Of a stretch of 64,000 nucleotides of DNA, positions 43,088 through 53,154 are shown piece by piece. A program made the translations under genes and the position numbers. Source of the stretch: Gymnothorax reevesii (lineage: Eukaryota > Chordata > Actinopteri > Anguilliformes > Muraenidae); assembly GCA_029721435.1 (NCBI GenBank), contig CM056573.1, positions 122,227,447 through 122,291,446 on the forward strand, in the 5' to 3' direction. The first letter of the stretch is position 1. Every line of letters begins with the position of its first letter. The notes below the pieces were generated by a model, which worked only from the letters and a program-made list of their open reading frames with translations, ran no database searches and was not told the origin of the DNA.

Positions 43088-44101
43088 ATGCCAAGACTGT
43101 CTGAAAATGATCGGTGGAGGGCCATTGGGATGATTGAATCCGGAACCTCGCAGAGGGAAGTTGCTCATCGCCTGAATGTCCACCGAAACACCATTTGGAA
43201 CTTATGGCAGCGTCATCAGCAGACAAGACATGTCAGAGACCGTCCTCGCAGCAGCCGTCCACGAGTAACCACTCCCAGACAGGACAACTGGATTCGAACA
43301 ACCCATCTCCGAAATCGATTCCAACCTGCAACCATAACTGCAAGAACGATACCTGGTTTGAGGCGACTGTCTGCACAGACAATCCGTCGCCGTCTCCGTC
43401 ATTTTGGCATTGTCCCACGTCAACCAGCAAGACGTCCAATACTCACAGTACAACACCGACGACTGCGTCTACAGTGGGCACAACAACATCGACGGTGGAT
43501 CCAACGTCAGTGGGATCTTGTACTCTTCACTGATGAATCAAGATTCATGCTTAACCGATGTGATAGTCGTTTACGTGTATACCGTCGACGTGGAGAACGT
43601 TATGCCAACAACTGTGTTCAGGAATTTGATCGTTTTGGAGGTGGTAGTGTCATGATTTGGGGAGGGATCACGGCTAGAAACAGAACAGATTTGCTTGTTA
43701 TTGATGGAAATCTGACAGGTCAAAGATATCGCGATGAAGTGCTACGGCCATTGGTGGTACCGTTTTTGATGCAACATGGTCCCGGAATAACGCTGCAACA
43801 TGATAACGTCAGACCACACGTTGCAAGGATTGTACAGCAGTATCTGATGCAACAACATGTCAATGTCCTGCCATGGCCAGCCAGATCCCCAGACATGTCC
43901 CCAATCGAGCATCTTTGGGACGAGATGGATCGACGTTTGCGGCGGTTGGATAACCCGCCAGCTACACTCCAGGAATTGCGACAACGTCTACGTCAGATTT
44001 GGAATGACATCCCACAGCAATTTCTGGCACATCTGATTCGGTCCATGCGCCGGAGATGCGTTGCTTGCATCATGGCACGAGGAAGTCACACCCGGTATTG
44101 A
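43088..44101 (+). CDS. Tc1-type transposase, intact, DD34E
   Basis: 337 residues, the usual length for the family. It cuts the element out at its inverted repeats and inserts it at TA sites in nuclear DNA. Residues 1-45 form the first helix-turn-helix (SQREVAHRLNVHRNTIW); a basic RPRSSRPR stretch with AT-hook/nuclear-localisation character lies near 52-59; a second DNA-binding part runs to about 120. The catalytic acids are visible: D149 in LFTDESRF, D239 in LQHDNVRPHVA and E274 in MSPIEHLWDEM, with 34 residues between the last two. The GGGSVMIWGGI segment near 184-193 is the expected glycine-rich turn. Start: the ATG opens MPRLSENDRW, the common N-terminus of this group, with no upstream in-frame alternative of note. 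No promoter is recognised beyond its own 5' region (about 290 bp from the left end). It lies in the same orientation as the Siglec exons. Confidence 0.95.
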   Translation: MPRLSENDRWRAIGMIESGTSQREVAHRLNVHRNTIWNLWQRHQQTRHVRDRPRSSRPRVTTPRQDNWIRTTHLRNRFQPATITARTIPGLRRLSAQTIRRRLRHFGIVPRQPARRPILTVQHRRLRLQWAQQHRRWIQRQWDLVLFTDESRFMLNRCDSRLRVYRRRGERYANNCVQEFDRFGGGSVMIWGGITARNRTDLLVIDGNLTGQRYRDEVLRPLVVPFLMQHGPGITLQHDNVRPHVARIVQQYLMQQHVNVLPWPARSPDMSPIEHLWDEMDRRLRRLDNPPATLQELRQRLRQIWNDIPQQFLAHLIRSMRRRCVACIMARGSHTRY

Positions 44102-44213
44102 AGTGTGAAGGTCACAATTGGTTAGACGTCAGACAAGTGCTTCATGACGCATGAAAATGACATTTTTCGTTTTGAGTGACGTTGGCACTGAAAAGTCAGT
44201 GTTTCTCCTGTTA

Positions 44214-44219
44214 AATAAA
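44214..44219 (+). promoter_or_regulatory. Polyadenylation signal of the intact Tc1 element
   Basis: AATAAA, 113 bp after the transposase stop codon and within the element. Because the element lies in sense in the proposed intron, it could also act on the host transcript; that part is inference. Confidence 0.6.
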
Positions 44220-44476
44220 CATATTGATTGCACTGAGATCTTGGCGTGTCATTTATAACATACACATAAATGGTGTCACAGAAACTTTTGTTGCTGAGTA
44301 TATTTGTATTTGTGTTGTTGAACGCTGTGGGGTGTGGCATTGTAGAGCAAAATGCACTGAAGCCTAACCCATTTAGCAGGTATCAATTTAGAAAGTACAG
44401 AAGAATGATTAGAAATGTTTCAGCTCTGCAGGAGAGACATGGGTCTTCGGAAAACTTGAGTGTAAATGACACATGA

Positions 44477-45380
44477 AGTTTTCATCATTACTTAATCATT
44501 ACTTCACACTTTACTTACTCCTTTTGTGTCCCCCCAAGTAAAGTCACATCATGATACTCATTTGTAAATGGTTTCTTAATATTCACTTAAAGGATTATTT
44601 CTGTTGTTGACCGCAGTCGAGTATAGGACAGCCACAAAAGATGCACCAAACCCAAAACCATGTGGCAGGAACCAAATGATGAGAATAATCACATATTTAG
44701 TCTCCTTGGGTGTGTTTAAGCATAGGCTAAGATTGTATATAAATGAGGTGTGCAGTTGTCGTCCGTAGGTTTGTATTTTGTTAACTTATTGTATTTTGTC
44801 ACTCCTGTTGTTTACACCTTTGTAATTTTAAGTGAAATGGTGAGCTGTCTTGGCCAGGTCTCCCTCGAAAAAGAGATTTTGAATCTCAAGGGATTTTCCT
44901 GGTTAAATAAAGGTTAAATAAAATAAATAAAAAAATATTTCAGCTGAACAAATGTGCTATACTCATACCCAATTAATTAGACAACCAGCCCTCAAAAAGA
45001 ATTCATCATTACTTTATACATAACTTACCTGATTTGTGTCCCCCCAAGTAAAGTCACATCATGTTACTCATTTGTAAATGGTTTCTTAATATTCACTTAA
45101 AGGATTATTTTTGTTCCTGACAGCAGTGGAGTATAGTACAGCGACGAAAGATGCACCAAACCCAAAACCATGGGGCAGTAACCAATTGATGAGAATAATC
45201 AGACATATTTCTGCTGAACAAATGTGCCATAGCCATACGCATACCCAATTAATTAGACAACCAGCTCTCTAAAAGAATTCATCATTACTTAATCATTACT
45301 TTACACACAATTTAAATGATTTGTGCCCCCCCCAAGTAAAGTCACGTCATGATAATCATTTGTAAATGGTTACTAAACGA
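44477..45380. repeat. Tandem repeat of about 280 bp, 2.4 units, interrupted by a LINE tail
   Basis: Unit starts with TTCATCATTACTT at 44481, 45003 and 45281. Units share CCCCCCAAGTAAAGTCACRTCATG, GATGCACCAAACCCAAAACC and AATTAATTAGACAACCAGC. Unit 1 is 281 bp once the LINE insertion (44699-44934 plus duplication) is taken out; unit 2 is 278 bp; unit 3 is partial. Confidence 0.85.
44699..44934 (+). mobile_element. LINE 3' tail, 5'-truncated insertion
   Basis: Ends in the L2/Rex-like tail AAAGAGATTTTGAATCTCAA, then CCTGGTTAAATAAAGGTTAA and a short TAAA repeat. It interrupts the tandem repeat unit between ATATTT (44693-44698) and a second ATATTT (44935-44940), a short target duplication. It is a dead-on-arrival copy without coding sequence. 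Confidence 0.75.
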
Positions 45381-47515
45381 ACATTCACAAAAAGGAAGTA
45401 TTAGCTACTTTAGATTCTACACAAGTGCTATGTGAGTCATTACCAAGTCATTATCACTTCACTATCTTATCACTAATTTGTATCCCCTTGAATACTGAAA
45501 ATTCAACGAAAGCAATCAACTGAAATCCAAATTAAACAACTTTTTTTCTAAAATGATACAAACTTTATTACCAAATCGCTTGTGGCCTGTGGCATTTATC
45601 AACACAAAAAAGTTCACCTCTTCCCCAACTAAAATGGAACATTATAAAAATATCACTTACACTACTACATGGGGAGAGCACACATGAAAAAATGTTGAGT
45701 TCAATACAACCCAAATTGGGTCATTTCTGCTACCAAGTACTAGGTCAAATATAGAAAAACCCAGCACTAAGTTAATTAGAGCTTGCAAAATGGGTTGTCA
45801 AATCAACCCAACTGCATAGGTTGATTGTACAGCCCAACTTGTGGGAAGCTATAACTCTATACTGGGTTAAAATAACCCATATTTTTAGTTTTGCTTTTTA
45901 AAATACAATACTGGTGTTTCTGAATTTTTCCTCCCCTATTATGACTCATATACATGACTACTGACCAAGTAACACAGTGTCTCACATATTCTGACCTTTA
46001 TTTCTCCTTCATAGGCAACAGCTGCTTACCATTCATGCAGCATAATGGTCAACTTGCAAAACTTCGAAACATATTTGAGTTAAATGCAATCATTAAAGCA
46101 AACCAGTTGAAACATCTTTTCAAATGATCAATGCATTTTCTTTTTTAATTTCTCACAGTACAGCATTATCGATGTAAGCAATCTCCATTCAATTTCCGGA
46201 TCAGAAGTCTTAAAACCTTACACAGATTAAGTTGTAAACAGAACATGTTGCAGTTCATGTAACATTTAGGTCAGGGATGGGCAACGTGGGCCGTATCTGT
46301 CCCTGGTTTTCAAACCAACTTCTGGGCTTTAATTAGTTGATTATCTATATTAGCCAAAAAAATTCAGGAAATCTGACATTTATGGCGCATTAAGTGCCCA
46401 TTTTCGAAAAATACTTGAGAGCATTGGCTTTGGTCTTTGAACCCGAGGAAGAAAGGGAATAGAAATCAAGATTATAGCGAACCACAATATTGAACATAAG
46501 ACAAATAGATCTTAGCAAACAAAAAACCCTGACACAGGGTGTAAATTGCTTCTGAAGATTTCAGCCTCATCTTGCGGCATTCCTCGGCAGATGGAGTAGC
46601 TCAGTTCTTGAGGAGACAGATTTGTTACCATGAGATCAAATTTTCTCATAATAACAGCCTGTTTTATACAGGGTAGATAGTGACCCCCCATCTCTGTTGA
46701 AAGATGGTCAGGTGTTAAATGTTAATGCCCTCTCTAAACTTTCCTTGACTGTCCATGGAATCATGGATGATGACCTCTGACCACGATCCAGTGGATGGAG
46801 TGTTTGGGTATGGACTGGTATTCAGACACCTGATGTGTTTCCACAGCCCTTGTTTTGTTGTTGTTTTGGCAAAGCTGCAGCAAAAGGGGAAAATGATTAA
46901 GGAATACAGCTCAACATCTGGATGGATACTTTTTTATTAATTTAGTGATTTACTATGCTATGCTATGATAAACTAGCATTGTTATTCCAAACCATTCCAC
47001 CAGGCAATCTTTCCATGTTGAACAAAAGCTCCTCACCCAACTTTTTCTGGCTTGAGAAAACTGGAAAAAAACACTTCAGAAGTCAATTTTTGCCCAAATT
47101 GATGATTTTCACCCCCTGAAAATGTTTACTCACCATTATCACTATATATACAGCCAACAGAAGAGGGAATATTTCATAGAGAAATCATTTAACTATTATT
47201 GAGAAGGCAAATCTACACACATATACACACACATACATACAAACTGGCAATTCACCAAATTTCTGATCATAAATCTTTTTCAAAAATTAAGACTTCTAAA
47301 TTCATCACCAAATCACCATTCAACCAAATACAGTTGAAAAGACTTTAAAAAAAAAAAAACATTAACAGCTTCTCAATTCTCTTCAATAAATTCATTTTCG
47401 GTTCATAAATATTTTCTTTTTTACATTAATGGCCTTCTTTGAGCGGTACATCAACATTTTGGGTAAATAAGCTTAACAAAGTGGCAGGGCTTATTTCTTT
47501 CCACTATCTCAACTT
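45381..47515. other. Unassigned stretch with short repeat fragments
   Basis: No gene. The segment CAACCCAAATTGGGTCATTT and following ACCCA/TGGGT alternations (45700-45890) look like a DNA-transposon end; a partner with similar ACCCA motifs lies near 48900-48960. CAGGGATGGGCAAC at 46273 resembles a hAT start but no matching end was found. Confidence 0.4.
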
Positions 47516-48087
47516 CAGAGCTGCCAACTCTCACGCATTCGGTGTGGGTCTCACGCTTCTTAGTGGCATTCGCGTACCTGTGCTGTTGTCAGCAATTATT
47601 CAATTAATGCGCATTTTAGAGATTCTCTTGCAGAATTGCAGTCGTTGTGCATTAAAATTAATCAGTTTCACGTGCATTACGGTTCATTTCCCCACTAGTG
47701 ACATGAAATCGATTATGACTCTTGAATTCTCACGCTTTTCTTAACTCAGGAATTGGAAGCAATGGAATGGCATAAAGACATTTCAAATACGCTTATTCCA
47801 TTCAAACAATCGAAACAATGATGAAACACATGCACTGTTTTCAATCCCAAAAAAAAAAAAAGCCCAAGAGGTCCAGAGTCATAATCAATTTCCCAGATGG
47901 TGAAACCCACCGTTACGCAAGTGAAACTGAAACTGCCAGACACAAGGACTTCAATTACGCGCAAGAATCTCATTAATAAACGCGCTGATTGAACAATTGC
48001 TGACTTCGGTGAATATGCCTCAAAAATACGTCAGACCTAACGTTGCGTTGTATGACACCTGAGAATGCGTAGGAAGTTGCAACCCTG
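47516..48087. mobile_element. Foldback DNA element with CAACTT duplication
   Basis: Starts CAGAGCTGCCAACTCTCACG and ends, inverted, CAGGGTTGCAACTTCCTACG. CAACTT lies directly outside each end (47510-47515 and 48088-48093). The two halves are partly inverted copies of each other (CACTAGTGACATGAAATCGATT near 47693 against CATAATCAATTTCCCAGATGG near 47879). Relatives of one half lie at about 25440-25690. The 6-bp repeat is short for hAT (8 bp), so superfamily is left open. Confidence 0.65.
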
Positions 48088-48093
48088 CAACTT

Positions 48094-49035
48094 AGTTCCC
48101 TCAGCCAAAAACGTCGACCTCATTCATCATTAAGGGCTAATTAACTGCTAAAAAAACTGAAGTTACCAAGTTGGCTGAACTAACATTCCGGACCTATTAG
48201 CACACAGGCGACTGAAGACTTAAATGCAGCAGCGCAACGTGGCTAGTTAGCTAACTTAGCAAGCTACTTACTCAAACAATCGCCGCATTAACACAATCCC
48301 TCAATAACACATCGTTCTGTCAATATAAATTACGAATTTAGCTGGTAAGCCCCGCAAAAATCACCCGGTTTGAACAAACCTATGGCAGTAACGTGACGTT
48401 TATTCCAACTAGTCTGACATATGCGAACGTTAAATGCAGCTGGCCAGCTACCTTGTTTAAAAAAACCTTATTGCGACTACTCCATTACGCTGCAAAAATG
48501 AACCCACGTTAAATTACACGCATTTAAGTCGCTAACATGCCCTGATGGAACTCATCTCTCAGTGTTTAACTGGACGTTTCTGTAAGCTCTAACGTTGCCC
48601 GTTATTTTAGCTGGCATTTAGCTGACGCCATGCAAAGTTAATTAGGGGGAAAATGACGGCAAACTACAGTTTTGTCGATGCAAATTAGTGTCAAGTTCGA
48701 TCTGACGGGTACATAATGCTACCAATGTTTACCCTTGCAGTCCCTTTTGCATAAACTGACGAGAAGTAGACTATTAAAATACAAAATACTTGCATATTTG
48801 TCTGGTAACTTCCCATGGCAGATTTTTCTTCATTGGGAGAGCTCTGAGTGGGAAGCGCTAAGCGCGCGAAAAACAGGCACGTACCTGTCACTCGACAACA
48901 GCAGGGTTAGACCAAATTACCCAACATTTCAGAAAACAACCCATCAAAACCCATCTCAAGCAACCTTATGGATGAGTTAAAAAAATCAACTCTTCATTTT
49001 TTTGTGTGCGATAACAAAATGCCAGCAATCACATA
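48094..49035. other. Unassigned stretch
   Basis: No coding or complete element recognised. Confidence 0.35.
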
Positions 49036-49448
49036 CAACCCCAATTCCGAAATAGTTGGGACAAAGTGTAATTTGTGAATAAAATCAAAATGCAATGACT
49101 CATATCACATGAGCCAATATGTTATTTACAATAGAACATAGATAACATTTCAAATGTTGAAACATTTTTATCCACAAAATGAGCTCATTTCAAATTTTCT
49201 GGCTGCAACAGGTCTCAAAAAAGTTGGGACAAAGGCAAAAAAGGACTGAGAAAGCAATTCATATATAAGAGTATCAGCTGAAAGAACATTTAGCAAGTAA
49301 TTACATTAAATGGCATCAGGTGTGTAACACGATTGGCTATAAATGGGATGTCTTAGAGAGGCTGAGTCTCTCAGAAGTAAAGATGGCCAGAGGCTCTCCA
49401 ACCTGTGAAGGCTTATGTAAAAAAATTGTGGATACTTTGAAAACAATG

Positions 49449-49641
49449 GGTGTTTTCGCGCGGGTCTTCAAGTAAGCCAGCTGCGCGAGATTCCGGAAAA
49501 ATTACGCGAGAATCTGGCCGAAGTTGCGCGAGAAGCCCTCCAAACCCTGCGATAGCTGCAGGATCTTGCCTCCATCGCAGGGTTTTGAGGGCTTATCGCG
49601 CAACTTCTGCCGGCTTACTTGCAGACGCGCTCAAACACACC
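49449..49641. mobile_element. GC-rich foldback MITE inside the transposase gene
   Basis: 193 bp with ends GGGTGTTTTCGCGCG and, inverted, GGGTGTGTTTGAGCGCG, flanked by CAATG at 49444-49448 and 49642-49646. It is nearly one long hairpin: AAGTAAGCCAGC pairs with the inverse near 49608-49620, and GAAGCCCTCCAAACCCTGCGAT (49531-49552) pairs with ATCGCAGGGTTTTGAGGGCTT around a 20-base loop. Excising it with one CAATG restores the transposase reading across the site, which proves it is an insertion. Confidence 0.85.
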
Positions 49642-50223
49642 CAATGTTCCTCAGCGTCAAATTGCAAAGGCTCTGAAGGTCTCATCATCGAAAGTGCATA
49701 ACACCATCAAAAGATTCAGAGAAACTGGGAAAATCTCTGTGTGTAAGGGACAAGGCCGAAAACCTTTACCAGATGCCCGTGATCTGCGGGCCCTCAGACG
49801 CCACTGCCTCACTCCCTGGCATGATTCTGTCTTTGACATTACTAAATGGGCCCAGGAATACTTCTAAAAAACCACTTTCTGTAAACACAGTCCACTGTGC
49901 CATCCACAGATGCCACCTAAAACACTATCATGCAAAAAGGAAGCCATTGTTGAGCACGATCCAGAAGCGCCACCGTGTTCTGTGGGCCGAGGCTCAACTA
50001 AAATGGACTGTTGCAAAGTGGCAAAGTGTCCTGTGGTCAGACGAGTTCAAATTTGACATTCTTGTTGGAAATCATGGGCGTTGTGTCCTCCGGGCTAAAG
50101 AGGAGAAAGACCACCCCTCCTGTTATCAGCGTTCAGTTCAAAAGCCAGCATCTCTGATGGCATGGGGATGCATTAGTGCATATGGTGTTGGACACTTGCA
50201 TGTTTTAAAATGCATCATGGATG

Positions 50224-50690
50224 TCGCTGCCGGGTGGCTCACACGGTTAAGGCGCTGCTCTGCAGTGCAGAGGTGATCACCACGTCACCACGTCGGCAGG
50301 GGTCGGCAGCCTTTTCGGAGTAGCGCACAATTGGCTATCGCGCTACAGGGTTTCAAATTGGGAAGGGACTGCCGGATTTGGGTGTTCAGCGACAGCTTTG
50401 TTCGTTGCTCCAGCGCCTCCTGTTGGCCAGACGGGCGCTTGTCAGGAAGACTGGGTTTGTTCACGTCCGGGTATCCTCCGCCCTCGTTCGTAACTTACGA
50501 AGATTCGACCAATGAGTGTATAAGAATCAGTGGCTGACGGACACGTGCTTCGGAGGAGAGTCGTGAACTGTCTTCACTATCCTGAGTTGGCAGCAGGGGG
50601 TCGCATACGAGCAAGCTTTGTACATAGTTCACTAATTGGGCATTCCAGATTCGGGTGGGATTGGTGATGCCAAATTTATTAAAAAAAAAA
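50224..50690 (+). mobile_element. tRNA-derived SINE
   Basis: About 467 bp with a head like tRNA-Leu/Ser (GGGTGGCTCACACGGTTAAG then GCGCTGC, A-box region), a tRNA-unrelated body and a 3' poly-A run of 14-18 bases. Perfect 17-bp target duplications AAAATGCATCATGGATG lie at 50207-50223 and 50691-50707. The B box is poorly preserved (GAGGTGATCACC region). It inserted into the Tc1-type transposase gene and is younger than it. Confidence 0.88.
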
Positions 50691-51220
50691 AAAATGCATC
50701 ATGGATGCTGAAAGGTATATAAAGGTTCTAGAGCAACATTATGCTCCACTCCAGATGATATCTATTCCAAGGAAGGCCTCGTGTATTTCGATAGGACAAT
50801 GCAAAAAGAAGGCCCAAAGTTCGTCAAAAGAAGTCCCAAAACTCTCCAGCAGTTGGAAGCCTGTATTAAACAAGACTGGGATCAAATTCCAGTGGCAAAA
50901 CTCAAGAAACTTGTCTCCTCAATGGCCAGACGCCTTCACTCTATGTTAAAAAGAAGAGGGGATACTACACCATGGTAAACAGGCCTCTGTCCCAACTTTT
51001 TTGAGACCTGTAGCAGCCATCAAATTTGAAATGATCTGATTTTTTGGTTAAAATGGTAAATTTCCCAGTTTCAACATTACCTATGTTATCTCTGTTCTAT
51101 TGTGAATAAAATGCTGGCTGGTGTGATTTGAAAGTCATTGCGTTTTGATTTTATTCACAATTTACACCTTGTCCCAACTATTTTGGAATTGGAGTTGTAT
51201 TTCAGGGTGAGCGGAAATTA

Positions 51221-51315
51221 TGACGATGATGATGATGATGATGATTATTATTATAATTATTACTACCTCTGTCATTGTTGTTGTTACTTTGTTATTATTA
51301 TTATTATTATTTAGG
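51221..51315. repeat. Trinucleotide microsatellites
   Basis: GAT/GATGAT repeats (51221-51243) followed by ATT and TTG/TTA trinucleotide runs to about 51315, then a poly-C run. Confidence 0.85.
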
Positions 51316-51690
51316 TTCCCCCCCCCCCCAATAAAATTCATGATACATCCTTCATTATTTCATGCATTTAATCACCACCATTAGCTCAGCATCACTAAAG
51401 CATATTATTTGTACATTAACTAATAAGTGTTTTCGAGATATCCAGCTAATTTGGGTGTAAAAGTAATTAATGTATGAAGTAACAGTTAATCAACATCCCT
51501 TAACTCATGATGTATTAAGTGCTTGACTTATCACATAAAGGCATGTGACTTCATCGTTAGTTAATGATATGCAACAGGAATTCATGATACATCCTGCATA
51601 AATTCATGCATTAAGTCATCATGAGTCCTGCATTAGTTCAGCATTACTTAAGCATATTATTTGTACCCTTATTGTAAAGTTTTACCCTTA
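51310..51690. repeat. Inverted counterpart of the 41966-42480 subterminal repeat
   Basis: Read on the opposite strand it carries AGTAATGCTGAACTAATGCA, TGACTTAATGCATGAATT and AATTAGCTGGA in the same order as 41995-42470. It is interrupted at 51698 by the PIF-like element. Confidence 0.75.
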
Positions 51691-51697
51691 ACTCTAA

Positions 51698-52960
51698 GGC
51701 CCGGATTCAGAAATGACACTCACACTCACCCACCACTCACCATATAGTGAGTACAATTGAAATGTAGCTGGAGTGTGAGAAAGATTGACCTACCACTTAC
51801 TAAGGGAGCAGTCCCACACCTCACTAATTGCTACTCACAAACACCACTCGAGCATAACTGACAGTAGTGGGCACTGAGTACCACAGGCGATGCGTCGGCT
51901 GCTGCAAAGGGACGCTCAATCTAAAACTTAAAAAAAAAAAAACTCAAACTAATTAGTAAAATGACAAATGTATTTTTGATAGTGTTGTTGTACATTGCTT
52001 CACAAAATTGAGGCGTTTCTTTCGCACATAAATGACGACGTAAATATCAGCATATCTTCATAAATTCTGTGGTCAAGTAGCTAGCGAAAGGGGCAGGACA
52101 GCCCGCAAGGCTCACTAAGCAACAAGCTGTGAAACGTGCCAGACATTTCCTTCTACATTCAGCAATTAAGAATGTAGAAAAGGATGGATTCTCGTGATTT
52201 AGAGCTACATGAGCCTCGCAGACCAATCCACACGAGCCAGCTGAGCGCAGAATTTTCCAATCCATCAATAAAAAAAGTGCGAGAAATCCAAATGCGTGAG
52301 AGTTGACAGATATGCATCATTAATGAAACCTGGCCACACCTGTTAATGTTGAGAGTTTCCAGAGTTTCTGCAATGGTAATTTAATGAATTGAAAATAGGG
52401 CAATAATTATCAGTGCTCATTCTGACTTAACAAGTAGAACTGGTGAAACATGATAATCCTTTGGATTTTTGGAGTACAAGTAAATAAAATTTTATTAAAT
52501 GATTGAAAACAGGTCATTTTCAGATTTTTAAGGGATGGTTTTGAGCTTCCCCTATTGCCAGTTCACTAGTAGCCACTCGTGGGTACACAAATGCTAACCT
52601 TGAGTTCACCCCAGTGCAGTTCGTAACCACTGAAGCCTGATAGTTACCTGCATCGTTATCATTAAAGTTACCGTTTGCGATTGCGTCGAGCACGTGACGG
52701 TTAATGATCTAGTGTTTCTAATGTTTGTAACCACCTGAAAGCCCTAAGAACGAAATACCAGCGCAAGTTAGTGCGGCTCAAGGGAGATGTTCCCTGAACT
52801 CAACCAACACTCAAAAATGGATACTAATTTCAGTGTGAGTGAGGTCTCTGAAAGCAAATGAATGTTAGGGCCACCTCTGACTCATTTAGTATAACCTGAC
52901 ACTAAGTTTTAGTACTCACTCACACTCAATTATTGTGAGAGTCGTTTCTGAATACGTGCC
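51698..52960. mobile_element. PIF/Harbinger-like non-autonomous element
   Basis: 1263 bp, left end GGCCCGGATTCAGAAATGAC, right end inverted GGCACGTATTCAGAAACGAC, with TAA directly outside both ends (51695-51697 and 52961-52963). A 3-bp TAA duplication with GGC-type ends is the PIF/Harbinger signature. CACTCACACTCAC-type motifs flank both ends. No transposase recognised. Confidence 0.8.
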
Positions 52961-52963
52961 TAA

Positions 52964-53154
52964 CCCCTAAATTAAAACCTAGCGCCAAACTTAACCCTAA
53001 ATATAACTAAATCCCTGACTCTAAATGTTAGTTGGATGGAAGTGACGACCGCTAAAAATGCAGCCTTCGAAGGATGTACCCTACGCTGTGAGATGCGCCC
53101 AATCAGTGCATTTAGCAGGGGCTTAGTTTCAGTGAACAAAAAGAAAATACCAAG
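52964..53154. other. Right end of the composite region and flank
   Basis: Holds the 53040-53100 inverted end described for 41848-53100; no coding. Confidence 0.5.

Larger units (their letters stand above)
42793..44300 (+). mobile_element. Complete Tc1 element, apparently intact
   Basis: 1508 bp with perfect 30-bp terminal inverted repeats beginning TACTCAGCAACAAAAGTTTC, flanked by TA on both sides (42791-42792 and 44301-44302). It contains one uninterrupted transposase gene (43088-44101) and an AATAAA at 44214-44219. The left end is identical over 61 bases to the partial copy at 1-61. Intact ORF, perfect TIRs and an identical second copy point to very recent movement. Confidence 0.95.
49380..50980 (+). 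pseudogene. Tc1-type transposase, disrupted
   Basis: Read across insertions: start near 49383 (MARGSPTCEGLCKKIVDTLKT-like), helix-turn-helix after the foldback insertion ([20 protein letters not shown], 49640-49705), [17 protein letters not shown], a frame change near 49863, [13 protein letters not shown], the first catalytic aspartate in [11 protein letters not shown] (near 50035), [18 protein letters not shown], then the SINE. After it come DAERYIKVLEQH and, following a deletion, KRSPKTLQQLEACIKQDWDQ to the end. The deletion near 50790-50815 removes the second aspartate box and the glutamate box. So the copy lost activity by deletion besides being interrupted twice. Confidence 0.82.
49036..51197 (+). 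mobile_element. Tc1-type element with two internal insertions
   Basis: Left end CAACCCCAATTCCGAAATAG and right end, inverted, CAACTCCAATTCCAAAATAG, with TA on both sides (49034-49035 and 51198-51199). Inverted repeats of about 100 bp include the TTGTGAATAAAATC block. Without the foldback element at 49449-49641 and the SINE at 50224-50690 the element is about 1.48 kb, normal for Tc1. Its transposase is dead. Confidence 0.9.
41848..53100. mobile_element. Large composite region with inverted ends, possible DNA transposon
   Basis: The left end (41848-41905) contains GCATCTCAAAGCGTAGGCTG then CATCCTTCGAAGGCTGCATT and TTTAGGGGTCGTCACTT. The right end (53040-53100), inverted, contains GCATCTCACAGCGTAGGGTA then the same CATCCTTCGAAGGCTGCATT and TTTAGCGGTCGTCACTT. 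Further in, 41966-42480 is the inverse of 51310-51690. Everything between appears to be later insertions plus unassigned DNA. No clear target duplication was found, so either one large element or two inverted copies of a shorter element is possible. Confidence 0.5.

Noticed and set aside
43195..43984. Frames of 68-112 residues on both strands inside the intact Tc1 transposase
   Set aside because: They overlap the transposase reading frame and have no domain content; they follow from its arginine/threonine-rich codon pattern.
44270..44476. A 68-residue frame starting MVSQKLLLLSIFVFVLL that looks like a secreted peptide
   Set aside because: Its first part is the right inverted repeat of the Tc1 element (44271-44300), so the start codon and half of the signal-like stretch are transposon sequence; the rest has no known domain.
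46273..46420. A hAT element starting CAGGGATGGGCAAC
   Set aside because: No matching inverted end or 8-bp duplication found within a few kb.
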